A DNA stretch of 64,000 nucleotides from Planococcus maritimus (lineage in GTDB: Bacteria > Bacillota > Bacilli > Bacillales_A > Planococcaceae). The translations under genes were made by a program, and so were the position numbers. Under the pieces are notes generated by a model. It searched no databases, was not told the origin of the DNA, and saw only the letters and a program-made list of their open reading frames with translations. Every line of letters begins with the position of its first letter. Positions within the stretch are counted from its first letter, which is position 1. Below are positions 1 through 8,285 of this stretch, piece after piece. The stretch covers positions 956,001-1,020,000 of the forward strand of contig NZ_CP016538.2 of NCBI RefSeq assembly GCF_001687625.2, given 5' to 3'.

Positions 1-1
1 C

Positions 2-511
2 AAGCGCATACGAGAGAAAGAAGGTATGGGAGATGTGCCGATCCTTGTCGCGTTATTTGCACAGAACAGCCGCAATGCGATGACACCGGGGACTTACTTT
101 TCTTATGGAGCTGCCCCGAAAGGCGAGACAGAAGTGGCGAATTGGAACGATCTCGATGAAGCCTATGTGGTATTCCCAACGTCTGGAACAAACGAGCAAT
201 ACCGCGATATCGATACAGCGTTCCGCAACTTCAAGCAAGATGTTGAAGTGTATTTTTCAAACTTCACGAGTGTCATTGGCAAAGGTTTTTATCAAAATGG
301 CCAATTGCAGGAGCTGAAAATTGAAATTCCGATCCAATTTTACGGGTCGGCTGAAGTGATTGGCTTTACGCAATATGTCACGGGCTTGATCCTCGATCAT
401 TTTCCGGACGATGTCCAAATTGAAGTAAACGTGACATCAACGAACGGAGCGGAAGCACTCATTTTACGGAAAGCCGGAGAAACAGAACCGGTTGTCCATA
501 TTTACGAGTAG
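2..511 (+). CDS. camS: CamS family sex pheromone lipoprotein, C-terminal part (partial)
   Basis: The reading frame is open from base 2, so the 5' end lies outside the window; the visible 169 residues are the C-terminal domain of the CamS family. CamS proteins are surface lipoproteins whose cleaved signal peptide gives the staphylococcal cAM373 sex-pheromone peptide; the function of the mature protein is poorly known. The segment is soluble, with no membrane helix, and carries the repeated alpha/beta blocks rich in Phe, Tyr and Gly expected of this domain. It lies directly upstream of gatCAB, the usual position of camS in Bacillales, which supports the family call. A terminator separates it from gatC, so it is transcribed apart from the amidotransferase operon. 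The signal peptide cannot be inspected here. Confidence 0.8.
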   Translation, partial: KRIREKEGMGDVPILVALFAQNSRNAMTPGTYFSYGAAPKGETEVANWNDLDEAYVVFPTSGTNEQYRDIDTAFRNFKQDVEVYFSNFTSVIGKGFYQNGQLQELKIEIPIQFYGSAEVIGFTQYVTGLILDHFPDDVQIEVNVTSTNGAEALILRKAGETEPVVHIYE

Positions 512-523
512 GTCGGCAATTTT

Positions 524-559
524 AGAGACAGCCAGTTGGCTGTCTCTATTCATTTTTTT
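524..559 (+). terminator. Rho-independent terminator after camS
   Basis: A perfect 10-bp stem (AGAGACAGCC / GGCTGTCTCT, loop AGTT) is followed within a few bases by seven T residues. It closes the camS transcript just before gatC. Confidence 0.85.
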
Positions 560-610
560 AGAAAAATGGTATGATAGACCGTATGTTTATTGAATCCGGA
601 GGTGTAGAAA

Positions 611-901
611 ATGGCGAAAATCACAAAAGAAGAAGTTATCGAAGTGGCCCACTTGGCACGTTTGGCAATTACCGATGAAGAAGCGGTGCATTTTGCAGAT
701 CAATTGGAAGCGATAACCAATGCGATGGAGTTGCTGAATGAATTGGATACGGAAAATGTAGAACCAACAACACATGTATTGCCGCTAGTCAACGTAATGC
801 GCGAAGACAAGTCGATCGAAGGCTTGCCACGTGAAACAGTAATGAAAAACGTAAAAGAGCACGAAGGCGGACAAGTTCGCGTGCCAACGATTTTAGACTG
901 A
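611..901 (+). CDS. gatC: Asp-tRNA(Asn)/Glu-tRNA(Gln) amidotransferase subunit C
   Basis: GatC is the 96-residue accessory subunit that wraps around and stabilises GatA in the GatCAB complex, which turns mischarged Glu-tRNA(Gln) and Asp-tRNA(Asn) into Gln-tRNA(Gln) and Asn-tRNA(Asn) in the cytoplasm. Length and the N-terminal helix pair ([10 protein letters not shown] motif near residue 10) are typical, as is the C-terminal segment with the conserved RxD pattern near residue 60. The ATG is preceded by a strong GGAGGTG ribosome site. It is the first gene of gatCAB, 18 bases ahead of gatA. A possible -10 (TATGAT, 570-575) lies just after the camS terminator, but no convincing -35 is seen. Confidence 0.97.
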   Translation: MAKITKEEVIEVAHLARLAITDEEAVHFADQLEAITNAMELLNELDTENVEPTTHVLPLVNVMREDKSIEGLPRETVMKNVKEHEGGQVRVPTILD

Positions 902-919
902 TTGTGAGGAGGGAAAAAG

Positions 920-2389
920 ATGAAGCTAGCTGATAAAACTGCAAAAGAATTGCAGGAATTACTACATAGTAAGGAATTGACGATTGCGGACCTGACAAAA
1001 GCGACATTCGAGCGCATGAAGGAATTGGACCCGAAAGTCGATGCTTTTTTGGCATTGAATGAAGAGCAAGCGACAACGCAAGCGGCAGAAATGGACCAAA
1101 CGGAAGCAGGAGAACGCGGCCCGCTTTTCGGTTTGCCAATCGGAGTGAAAGATAATATCGTCACAGAAGGACTGGAGACGACTGCCTCGAGTTTGATCCT
1201 GAAAGGCTTCAACCCCATCTACAACGCAACGGTTGTAGATAAATTGCGTGAAGCTGGCATGATCATTGTCGGGAAATTGAACATGGATGAATTCGCCATG
1301 GGATCTTCCAACGAAAACTCTTATTACAAAAACACGAAAAATCCGTGGAATTTAGAAACAGTTCCAGGTGGATCATCAGGCGGATCGGCTGCGGCAGTTG
1401 CTGCAGGTGAAGTGCCGTTTTCACTTGGTTCCGACACGGGCGGATCGATTCGCCAACCGGCTGCTTTTTGCGGCGTCGTCGGCATGAAGCCAACATACGG
1501 CCGCGTGTCGCGTTTTGGTTTAATCGCTTATGCGTCATCTTTCGACCAAATCGGCCCGATTACGCGCACCGTAAAAGATAACGCCTTATTGTTGAACGCC
1601 ATTTCCGGACACGACGAAAAAGATTCAACATCCGCAAATGTGGAAGTCCCAGACTTCACAGCAGCACTCACTGGCGATATTCAAGGGCTTCGCATTGGCG
1701 TGCCAGAAGAGTATTTCGCAGAAGGCGTCAGCGAAGCATCGAAACAAGCTGTAAAAGATGCGTTGAAAGTATTGGAAGAAAAAGGCGCAACATGGGAAGA
1801 GATTTCCTTGCCGCATTCCAAATACGCACTTTCGACTTATTACATCTTGGCTTCATCTGAAGCATCATCGAACTTGTCCCGTTTCGACGGCATCCGTTAC
1901 GGCTACCGGACGGAAAAAGCCGGCAGCTTGCTGGAGTTCTATATGAACACGCGCTCTGAAGGATTTGGCGATGAAGTCAAGCGCCGCATCATGCTCGGAA
2001 CGTATGCACTGAGCTCAGGCTATTACGACGCTTACTATAAAAAAGCGCAAAAAGTGCGCACCTTGATCAAGCAGGATTTCGATAAAGCGTTCGAAAACTT
2101 CGATGTTATCGTTGGGCCGACAACGCCGACGCCGGCATTCAAGATCGGTGAAATCATCGATGACCCGTTAACGATGTATGCGAACGATATCTTGACGATT
2201 CCTGTCAACTTGGCAGGTGTTCCAGCGATCTCAGTTCCGTGTGGATTTGACAACGGCTTGCCGCTTGGATTGCAGATCATCGGCAATTATTTCGATGAAG
2301 AAACCGTCTACCGTGTCGCGGATGCTTTCGAGCAGGCGACCGAGTTCCATAAAGAAACACCGCAAACATGGGAGGGAGCAGCACAATGA
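920..2389 (+). CDS. gatA: Asp-tRNA(Asn)/Glu-tRNA(Gln) amidotransferase subunit A
   Basis: GatA is the glutaminase subunit of GatCAB: it hydrolyses glutamine and passes ammonia to GatB. At 489 residues it has the full amidase-signature fold. The Ser-cisSer-Lys triad can be read directly: Lys77 in GVKDN, Ser152 in the glycine/serine-rich GGSSGGS signature, and nucleophile Ser176 in TGGSIRQ. A GAGGAGG ribosome site precedes the ATG. The stop overlaps the gatB start (ATGA), so the two subunits are probably translated in a coupled way. The second amidase-signature gene at 11858 lacks gatB/gatC neighbours and is a different enzyme. Confidence 0.98.
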   Translation: MKLADKTAKELQELLHSKELTIADLTKATFERMKELDPKVDAFLALNEEQATTQAAEMDQTEAGERGPLFGLPIGVKDNIVTEGLETTASSLILKGFNPIYNATVVDKLREAGMIIVGKLNMDEFAMGSSNENSYYKNTKNPWNLETVPGGSSGGSAAAVAAGEVPFSLGSDTGGSIRQPAAFCGVVGMKPTYGRVSRFGLIAYASSFDQIGPITRTVKDNALLLNAISGHDEKDSTSANVEVPDFTAALTGDIQGLRIGVPEEYFAEGVSEASKQAVKDALKVLEEKGATWEEISLPHSKYALSTYYILASSEASSNLSRFDGIRYGYRTEKAGSLLEFYMNTRSEGFGDEVKRRIMLGTYALSSGYYDAYYKKAQKVRTLIKQDFDKAFENFDVIVGPTTPTPAFKIGEIIDDPLTMYANDILTIPVNLAGVPAISVPCGFDNGLPLGLQIIGNYFDEETVYRVADAFEQATEFHKETPQTWEGAAQ

Positions 2390-3816
2390 ATTTCGAAACG
2401 ATCATCGGGCTTGAAGTCCACGTCGAACTGAAGACGGAATCCAAAATGTTCTCGCCTTCCCCGGCACATTTCGGTGCTGAACCGAATACCAATACAAACG
2501 TCATCGATCTTGGCTACCCTGGAGTCCTGCCGGTTGTCAACAAAACAGCTGTCGATTGGGCGATGAAAGCGGCGCTTGCATTAAACTGCGAGATTACACG
2601 CCACACCAAATTTGACCGCAAAAACTATTTCTACCCGGATAACCCGAAAGCTTACCAGATTTCCCAATTTGATCAGCCGATCGGCGAACACGGCTGGTTA
2701 GAAATCGAAGTAAACGGCGAGAAAAAACGCATCGGCATCACACGCCTCCACATGGAAGAAGATGCAGGCAAGCTGACACATACCGGCAACGGCCACTCTC
2801 TTGTCGACTTTAACCGCCAAGGGACACCGTTGATTGAGATCGTTTCAGAACCGGATATCCGCACGCCAGAAGAAGCGTATGCATATTTGGAGAAAATCAA
2901 ATCGATCATCCAGTACACAGGCGTTTCTGATGTGCGTATGGAAGAAGGCTCGCTTCGCTGCGACGCTAACATTTCCTTGCGCCCGTACGGCCGTGATGAA
3001 TTCGGCACGAAAACCGAACTGAAGAACTTGAACTCATTCAACTTCGTCAAAAAAGGCTTGGAGCACGAACAAATTCGCCAAGAGCAAGTCTTGCTTGCAG
3101 GCGGCATCATCGAACAGGAAACACGCCGCTACGATGAATCAACTGGTAAAACCCTGCTGATGCGCATCAAGGAAGGTTCAGACGATTACCGGTACTTCCC
3201 AGAACCGGACTTGGTTGATATCGTCATTGACGATGCATGGCTAGAGCGCGTGCGCGCAGAGATTCCGGAACTGCCGGATGGCCGCAAAGCCCGCTACGTG
3301 TCAGAACTTGGTTTGTCATCATATGACGCCATGGTACTGACTTTGCAAAAACCGATTTCCGATTTCTTCGAAGCGACGGTGAAAGCCGGAGCCGACGCGA
3401 AATTGACATCCAACTGGATGATGGGTGAAGTGTCCGCATATCTCAACGCCCAGAACAAAGAGCTCGAAGAAACGGAACTAACACCAGAAGGGCTTGCCGG
3501 CATGATTAAATTGATCGGCGAAGGTACGATCTCTTCGAAAATCGCCAAGAAAGTCTTCAAGGAACTGATCGAAAAAGGCGGAGATCCGAACAAGATCGTC
3601 AAAGCGCAAGGCTTGGTACAGATCTCGGACGAAAACGTATTGCTTGAATACGTTACCAATACATTGGACGCCAACCCGCAGTCGATCGAAGATTACAAGA
3701 ACGGGAAAGACCGCGCAATCGGCTTCCTCGTCGGGCAAATCATGAAAGCAACCAAAGGGCAGGCCAACCCGCCGCTCTTGAACAAAATCCTCCTAGAGGA
3801 AATCGCGAAACGTTAA
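2386..3816 (+). CDS. gatB: Asp-tRNA(Asn)/Glu-tRNA(Gln) amidotransferase subunit B
   Basis: GatB is the kinase/transamidase subunit: it binds the misacylated tRNA, activates the side-chain carboxylate with ATP and amidates it using ammonia from GatA. The 476-residue product begins with the family hallmark [12 protein letters not shown], followed by the cradle domain with [10 protein letters not shown] and the HMEEDAGK segment, and ends with the C-terminal YqeY-like tRNA-binding tail (residues ~330-476). I choose ATG 2386 rather than the in-frame ATG 18 bases upstream because GGAGGGAG sits eight bases before 2386 and the conserved N-terminus starts here. The start overlaps the gatA stop by four bases. 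A terminator follows. Confidence 0.98.
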   Translation: MNFETIIGLEVHVELKTESKMFSPSPAHFGAEPNTNTNVIDLGYPGVLPVVNKTAVDWAMKAALALNCEITRHTKFDRKNYFYPDNPKAYQISQFDQPIGEHGWLEIEVNGEKKRIGITRLHMEEDAGKLTHTGNGHSLVDFNRQGTPLIEIVSEPDIRTPEEAYAYLEKIKSIIQYTGVSDVRMEEGSLRCDANISLRPYGRDEFGTKTELKNLNSFNFVKKGLEHEQIRQEQVLLAGGIIEQETRRYDESTGKTLLMRIKEGSDDYRYFPEPDLVDIVIDDAWLERVRAEIPELPDGRKARYVSELGLSSYDAMVLTLQKPISDFFEATVKAGADAKLTSNWMMGEVSAYLNAQNKELEETELTPEGLAGMIKLIGEGTISSKIAKKVFKELIEKGGDPNKIVKAQGLVQISDENVLLEYVTNTLDANPQSIEDYKNGKDRAIGFLVGQIMKATKGQANPPLLNKILLEEIAKR

Positions 3817-3823
3817 TTAGAAA

Positions 3824-3854
3824 AAGGATGGCTCACTCAGCCATCCTTTTTTTT
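3824..3854 (+). terminator. Terminator of the gatCAB operon
   Basis: AAGGATGGCT pairs with AGCCATCCTT across a five-base loop and runs into a long T tract, directly after the gatB stop. Confidence 0.9.
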
Positions 3855-3919
3855 GTGGATTATTTTAGTGAATGCGATTCAAAAGTTAAATCTGGTAGTC
3901 GAAATGTTATTTCCTTGAG

Positions 3920-4095
3920 ATTCCGCTCCAAGGGGCACGCTTGAGGCCTGCAGGATGCAGGTCATGCAGCTGATGCGACAGGACGTCGCGTTTTCAGCTG
4001 CCCGAATAAGGGGCGGGTGTTGAGCCAATGTGCCGCAAAGAACGCGGCACATTTGTCTCGCCAGCCCGCGCGGTCCCTCAGGCGTCGGCCCCTTT
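3920..4095 (-). repeat. Dispersed intergenic repeat with nested hairpins (copy 1)
   Basis: Read on the minus strand this block resembles the unit at 34314-34440. They share the 16-mer GCGACAGGACGTCGCG (3975-3990 here; complement of 34354-34369) and the flanking pattern of an AGCT...AGCT outer stem, an 'aggatg-aggtca' segment and a 'cgctcc' end. A second hairpin, GTGCCGC/GCGGCAC (about 4030-4050), corresponds in pattern to the hairpins of the two units at 34071-34313. Each unit folds as a short GC-rich stem inside a longer imperfect one. It is not a rho-independent terminator because no T tract follows. Confidence 0.6.
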
Positions 4096-4197
4096 CCGCT
4101 TCATATCTAAGTGTATTGGGGAAATGAAATTCAACTGTCACTGAAATTAGTATGAATAGTTTTGGAGAGTTTTGTAATTGCATAAAGAATAGCTAAT

Positions 4198-4530
4198 GAA
4201 CCATCTTTTCCACTATCAAATCTAGCTAAGCATTCCCACCAGCGGATGAAGACAATCAACAGTGACACTTCTTCGCACGTAACATCCACTGGAATCTAAA
4301 AGCCGAACCGCGCACACGGGCGAGCCGAAGCAATGAGACGAGCGTCTTTCCCGGCTCATTGTGGGAGGCCAGCCCAAAGCGGGAGGCGACTGCTTCACGA
4401 TAAAATAATCCAAGAACGATTCATTTCACTATCAAGTCCAGCTAAGCCTACTTCTTAGCTTATTGCGAAAGGCCAGCCCAAAGCAGAAGACAGCTATCTC
4501 GTGGTAAAATAGACAATGAATTATCCATAT
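4198..4530. repeat. Imperfect direct duplication in intergenic DNA
   Basis: Two landmark blocks occur twice in the same order: CACTATCAA(A/G)TC(T/C)AGCTAAGC at 4211 and 4427, and AGGCCAGCCCAAAGC at 4366 and 4470. The spacing differs (155 versus 43 bases between landmarks), so the second unit appears to have lost about 110 bases. The first unit also contains a CAATGAG/CTCATTG inverted repeat near 4330-4360. No open reading frame is shared by the two units. Confidence 0.5.
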
Positions 4531-4681
4531 CGCTCTCATGTCTAATTTACTGCTCTGCATTATAAACCAGCAACCGCTACGAAATGTAGACTTAATTGGA
4601 ACAATTCTACAGCTTTTTGCTTAAAAGTTTGCCGCAAAGGGAAAAGAACAGGTAAACTGTTGGGTAAGGAGACGTGATAGA

Positions 4682-5239
4682 ATGATGACGGAACGGGAAT
4701 ATTTTGAGCACGCCATCACGCTGGAGAAATACATGGCGCAAATGGAGTCAAATCAAGAAAAAACTTATACGATCTACGAGAAATTCAAGCTGCCGGACGA
4801 CACGGAATTTATCGATAAGTTGAAACAGCAGCGAGTGAACATCTTGGCGATTACCGAAGACTGGTGCGGCGATGCGATGATGGTCAACCCGATTCTGAGA
4901 AAATTGGCAGAAGCGGGGGATCTCGAAGTGCGCTGTGTTTACCGCGATGACAACCCAGAACTCATGGATCGCTATTTGACGAACGGCGGCAAGTCGATTC
5001 CGAAATACATCTTCCTGTCCGAAAGTGGGGAAGTAATGGGCTCTTGGGGGCCACGTTCACCAAAAGTCCAACAGATGGTCGATGAGAAGAAAACAAAACT
5101 GCCGGAAAAAGAAAATCCTCAATACGAATTGCATTGGAAAACGATTGTCGGAGAGATATCGGATCGTTTCACGTCTGATCCGGATCTCTGGCAAGATACG
5201 TATGAAGACATTCGCAAAAGCTTGCAAGAAATCTTGTAA
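4682..5239 (+). CDS. Thioredoxin-fold family protein with a single active-site cysteine
   Basis: A 185-residue cytosolic protein of the thioredoxin-like superfamily (Bacillales 'thioredoxin family protein'). The fold is indicated by the strand-turn ILAITEDWCGDAMMV (residues 54-68) in the place of the redox loop and by the downstream cis-Pro motif SIPKYIFL. Instead of the CxxC of true thioredoxins the site is WCGD (Cys62 to Asp64), so a dithiol/disulfide cycle within one protein is not possible; a mixed-disulfide or bacillithiol-linked role is conceivable but unproven. The C-terminal third is charged and helical. AAGGAG lies ten bases before ATG 4682; ATG 4685 is a possible alternative. No operon partner is obvious. 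Confidence 0.75.
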   Translation: MMTEREYFEHAITLEKYMAQMESNQEKTYTIYEKFKLPDDTEFIDKLKQQRVNILAITEDWCGDAMMVNPILRKLAEAGDLEVRCVYRDDNPELMDRYLTNGGKSIPKYIFLSESGEVMGSWGPRSPKVQQMVDEKKTKLPEKENPQYELHWKTIVGEISDRFTSDPDLWQDTYEDIRKSLQEIL

Positions 5240-5248
5240 TACCATACA

Positions 5249-5299
5249 GACAGCCGGCTGCAGAATGTCCCGTTCGCGGGAACTTTCTGCAGCCCTGTC
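5249..5299 (+). repeat. Long nested inverted repeat between the thioredoxin-like gene and dgkB
   Basis: GACAG...CTGTC, then GGCTGCAGAA / TTCTGCAGCC, then an inner TCCCG-TTCG-CGGGA stem with a UUCG tetraloop form one long hairpin. It sits about 10 bases after a stop codon, but the T-rich stretch comes only ~10 bases after the stem, so it may be a weak terminator or a stabilising 3' structure. Confidence 0.6.
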
Positions 5300-5340
5300 A
5301 TGTCCTGTTTTTAGAGAATGGTCCAGAAAGGCTGAATCCG

Positions 5341-6255
5341 ATGAAACGAGCACGCATAATTTATAACCCAACATCCGGCAGGGAATTGTTCCGCCGCCAC
5401 CTTCCGGAAGTATTACAAAAGATGGAAATCGCAGGATACGAAACCTCTTGCCATGCAACAACATGTGAAGGGGACGCAGTCAAGGCGGCAGAGTATGCCG
5501 TCGAGCATAAATTTGATTTAGTAGTAGCAGTTGGCGGAGACGGGACACTCAATGAAGTGGTTTCAGGAATTGCTAAATATCCGGAACGCCCGAAAGTGGG
5601 CTTGATTCCAATGGGCACGACCAACGACTTCGCGCGCGCCGTACGCATACCGCGCGACATCAACCGCGCCGTTGACATCATTATCAAAGGTGAGTCGATC
5701 CCTGTCGATATCGGAGTGATGAACGATGACCGTTATTTCGTCAATATTGCCGGAGGCGGCCGTCTAACGGAGCTAACCTATGAAGTTCCAAGCAAACTCA
5801 AGACGGTACTTGGCCAGTTGGCCTATTACTTAAAAGGCATCGAGATGATTCCATCGATTCGTTCTTCACGCGTCCGCATTGAATACGATGGGCAAGTGTT
5901 CGACGACAAAGCGATGATGTTCTTGATTGGGCTAACCAATTCCGTCGGCGGTTTTGAAAAGCTAGCGCCGGACGCGAGTATTAATGACGGCAAATTTACT
6001 TTGCTCATTCTGAAAGAATTGAATATGGCAGAGTTTATCCGTGTGGCTTCCCTAGCGCTTCGCGGGGAACATTTATCCGACCCTCATGTCTTATATGTGA
6101 AGGCAAGCAAGATTTCAGTGACATCCAATGAACGCGTCTTGCTCAACTTGGACGGCGAGTTTGGCGGTATTTTGCCGGCTACTTTCGAGAACTTGGAGCG
6201 GCATATTGAAATGTTCGTACCGCTGGAATACATCAAAGAAAAAGACCGCAAATAA
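5341..6255 (+). CDS. dgkB: Diacylglycerol kinase (YegS/DgkB type lipid kinase)
   Basis: A soluble 304-residue lipid kinase that phosphorylates diacylglycerol to phosphatidic acid, recycling the diacylglycerol released when lipoteichoic acid is made. The N-terminal catalytic domain shows the NPTSG phosphate-binding start (residues 9-13) and the family signature GGDGTLNEVVSG (65-76), followed by the PMGTTNDFAR segment typical of DgkB/YegS. The C-terminal half is the beta-rich domain with GG(R/K)FEKLAPDA-like conserved residues. A GAAAGG ribosome site lies eight bases before the ATG. In B. subtilis dgkB also lies next to rlmCD; here a Nudix gene and cydABS intervene. A bidirectional terminator follows. 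Confidence 0.95.
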   Translation: MKRARIIYNPTSGRELFRRHLPEVLQKMEIAGYETSCHATTCEGDAVKAAEYAVEHKFDLVVAVGGDGTLNEVVSGIAKYPERPKVGLIPMGTTNDFARAVRIPRDINRAVDIIIKGESIPVDIGVMNDDRYFVNIAGGGRLTELTYEVPSKLKTVLGQLAYYLKGIEMIPSIRSSRVRIEYDGQVFDDKAMMFLIGLTNSVGGFEKLAPDASINDGKFTLLILKELNMAEFIRVASLALRGEHLSDPHVLYVKASKISVTSNERVLLNLDGEFGGILPATFENLERHIEMFVPLEYIKEKDRK

Positions 6256-6301
6256 AAAACGATCCGCTCAACCCGGTGTGGTGGAGCGAATCGTTTTTTT
6301 A
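6255..6301. terminator. Bidirectional terminator between dgkB and the Nudix gene
   Basis: AAAACGATcCGCTC pairs with GAGCGaATCGTTTT, with A and T tracts on the two sides, so it can serve both convergent genes. Confidence 0.85.
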
Positions 6302-6304
6302 AGC

Positions 6305-6739
6305 TTAATATTCCAACAATTCGATGGCTTCGTCTTGGTCTGCCGCAAGCTTCGGGAGATCTTCAATTGGTTCCCAGCGATACTGGACGACTAGCCCATT
6401 GTCGCGGCCTTTGCTTTTGATCGTATGTTCAAATTCGTCAATTTTTTCGCCAGTGTATTCAAAATGGAAGATGTTGCGCTCGTACGCTTTTTCTTTGTGC
6501 GACGGGTAGTAATTGTATTTATGAATTTTCCCGACGAATTCGAGCACATTGCGCGGCAAGCCGGTTTCTTCTTTCACTTCACGGTACAGGGCATCGATCA
6601 ATAATTCGCCATCGCCGATCGTTCCGCCTGGCACCTGCAGTCCGACTTCGGGTTCGCCTTTGTACTCGAATACGAGCAATTCTCGGTTGTTTTCTTCGCC
6701 TCTGGTGATATAGGCAAATACCTTTCTGCTTGTTTCCAT
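6305..6739 (-). CDS. Nudix hydrolase
   Basis: A 144-residue Nudix-fold pyrophosphohydrolase; the substrate cannot be deduced. The full Nudix box is present: G-x5-E-x7-REVKEETG, with the catalytic REVKEE helix near residues 59-64. The strand before it (VPGGT) and the aromatic-rich segments later (KYNYYP and RWEPIEDLPKL) are typical of the stand-alone mutT-like branch. I choose the second ATG (complement of 6737-6739) because AAAAGGA is eight bases upstream of it, while it nearly abuts the first ATG at 6748. The gene is convergent with dgkB. Confidence 0.88.
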   Translation of the reverse strand: METSRKVFAYITRGEENNRELLVFEYKGEPEVGLQVPGGTIGDGELLIDALYREVKEETGLPRNVLEFVGKIHKYNYYPSHKEKAYERNIFHFEYTGEKIDEFEHTIKSKGRDNGLVVQYRWEPIEDLPKLAADQDEAIELLEY

Positions 6740-6938
6740 ATGAATCATCCTTTTCTTTTGTTCATTATAGAATACTAAAAATTCAGCAAAATTTCAATGC
6801 TTATGTGTTCGTTTTGTCACAGCTTATTCAAACATCGGGCGGAATCGAATGCCTCGCAGAAGTTTATAGGGGGGGCTTTGAGGTACAATAAAACATATAA
6901 CGGGTTGAGTTTTAGCCCATGTAAAGGGGACGAGAATT

Positions 6939-8285
6939 TTGGGATTTGAAGATACGGCTTTAATGAGCCGGATACTAACCTTGATGACCCTATCTTTTCA
7001 CATCATTTACGCAACGATCGGTGTAGGGGTCCCGCTTATGATCATGATTGCCCAATGGGTCGGGATCAGAAAAAATGATGAACATTACATCCTCCTGGCA
7101 CGACGTTGGGCAAGAGGATTTGTCATCACGGTAGCGGTCGGCGTCGTAACCGGCACCGCAATCGGGCTGCAATTATCATTATTGTGGCCGAACTTTATGC
7201 AGATGGCAGGGAATGTCATTGCGCTTCCGTTGTTCATGGAAGTCTTCGCGTTTTTCTTTGAAGCGATTTTCCTCGGGATCTATTTGTATACGTGGGATCG
7301 GTTTGAAGACCAGCGCAAGCATTTTCTCCTGTTGGTGCCAGTCGCACTCGGAGCGGCGGCTTCTTCTATATTCATCACCATCGTCAATTCATTCATGAAT
7401 GCGCCGCAAGGCTTTGATGTATTGAATGGCGAATTGGTCAATGTGAGTCCGTTGCTTGCGATGTTCAGTCCGGCAGTGCCGACAAAAGTCGCGCACGTCT
7501 TGTCGACAGCGTTCATGACAAGTGCCTTTATCCTAGCATCAATCGCGGCTTTCCGTTTGTTGCGGGGATCGAATCATATTTACCACAAAAAAGCATTGTT
7601 CCTGACGATGAAGCTGGCATTGATCTTTTCGGTTGCGACCGCTATCATCGGCGACTTCTCCGGGAAATACTTGGCCGAATACCAACCAGAGAAACTGGCG
7701 GCGGCTGAATGGCATTTTGAAACAGGACCGGAAGCCGAACTTGTGCTGTTTGGCGTGTTGGACGGCGAAGAGCCAAAATACGCAATCCGCGTCCCATACG
7801 CATTGAGCATTTTGGCACATGGTGTTCCAAGTGGTGAGGTCATTGGCTTGAACGATTTCCCAGAAGATGAAATTCCGCCATTATGGATCCATTACCTGTT
7901 CGACACGATGGTCACGCTCGGCATGTGGCTTGCGTTCTTCTCTTTCGTCTTCGTAGTCGGATTTTGGCGCGGTTGGTCCATCGTCAAGCAGAAATGGTTC
8001 CGCTGGCTGACAGTGCTCAGCGGTCCGCTCGCGATGATTGCCATCGAAGCTGGCTGGTGGTTTACAGAAGTCGGCAGACAGCCATGGATCTTGCGCGGTT
8101 ACATGAAGACCAGTGAAGGGGCAACGGCAAGCGGGCAAGTCGATTTGATGATCGTGTTGTTTGCCGGCCTCTACGTCATTCTCGGAATCGGGACGGTTGT
8201 TGTCTTGTCCCGCATGTATAAACGTAATCCAGTTGAGAAAGAGTTGGCACAGCGTGAATCCAGTAAAGGCGGTGAGGAATCATGA
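6939..8285 (+). CDS. cydA: Cytochrome bd-type quinol oxidase subunit I
   Basis: CydA carries the three haems and the quinol site of cytochrome bd, a membrane oxidase with high oxygen affinity. The 448-residue product has about nine membrane helices; His21 in SFHIIYA matches the haem ligand near the N-terminus, and the GRQPW signature of the quinol-binding side is present near residue 382. The Q loop is short, as in Gram-positive (Bacillus/Geobacillus) enzymes and the YthA branch. The gene starts with TTG: AAAGGGGA lies eight bases before it and no ATG upstream of the first helix fits. The stop overlaps the cydB start (ATGA). cydCD assembly genes are not nearby. Confidence 0.95.
   Translation: MGFEDTALMSRILTLMTLSFHIIYATIGVGVPLMIMIAQWVGIRKNDEHYILLARRWARGFVITVAVGVVTGTAIGLQLSLLWPNFMQMAGNVIALPLFMEVFAFFFEAIFLGIYLYTWDRFEDQRKHFLLLVPVALGAAASSIFITIVNSFMNAPQGFDVLNGELVNVSPLLAMFSPAVPTKVAHVLSTAFMTSAFILASIAAFRLLRGSNHIYHKKALFLTMKLALIFSVATAIIGDFSGKYLAEYQPEKLAAAEWHFETGPEAELVLFGVLDGEEPKYAIRVPYALSILAHGVPSGEVIGLNDFPEDEIPPLWIHYLFDTMVTLGMWLAFFSFVFVVGFWRGWSIVKQKWFRWLTVLSGPLAMIAIEAGWWFTEVGRQPWILRGYMKTSEGATASGQVDLMIVLFAGLYVILGIGTVVVLSRMYKRNPVEKELAQRESSKGGEES

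Larger units (their letters stand above)
3855..4681. other. 827-bp non-coding region with structured repeats
   Basis: No convincing gene is seen here; the short open frames lack ribosome sites and family signatures. Two kinds of structure are visible. Between about 3920 and 4095 lies an inverted-orientation member of the repeat family also found at 34.1-34.4 kb (see the repeat entries). From about 4198 to 4530 there is an imperfect direct duplication: an ACTATCAA-TCTAGCTAAGC-like block recurs at 4211 and 4427, and the 15-mer AGGCCAGCCCAAAGC is identical at 4366-4380 and 4470-4484. The last ~120 bases before the next gene look like an ordinary promoter region, without a site I would call. Confidence 0.6.

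Noticed and set aside
700-1218. 172-codon minus-strand frame over gatC/gatA
   Set aside because: Antisense shadow of conserved genes with no ribosome site and Ser-rich, low-complexity translation.
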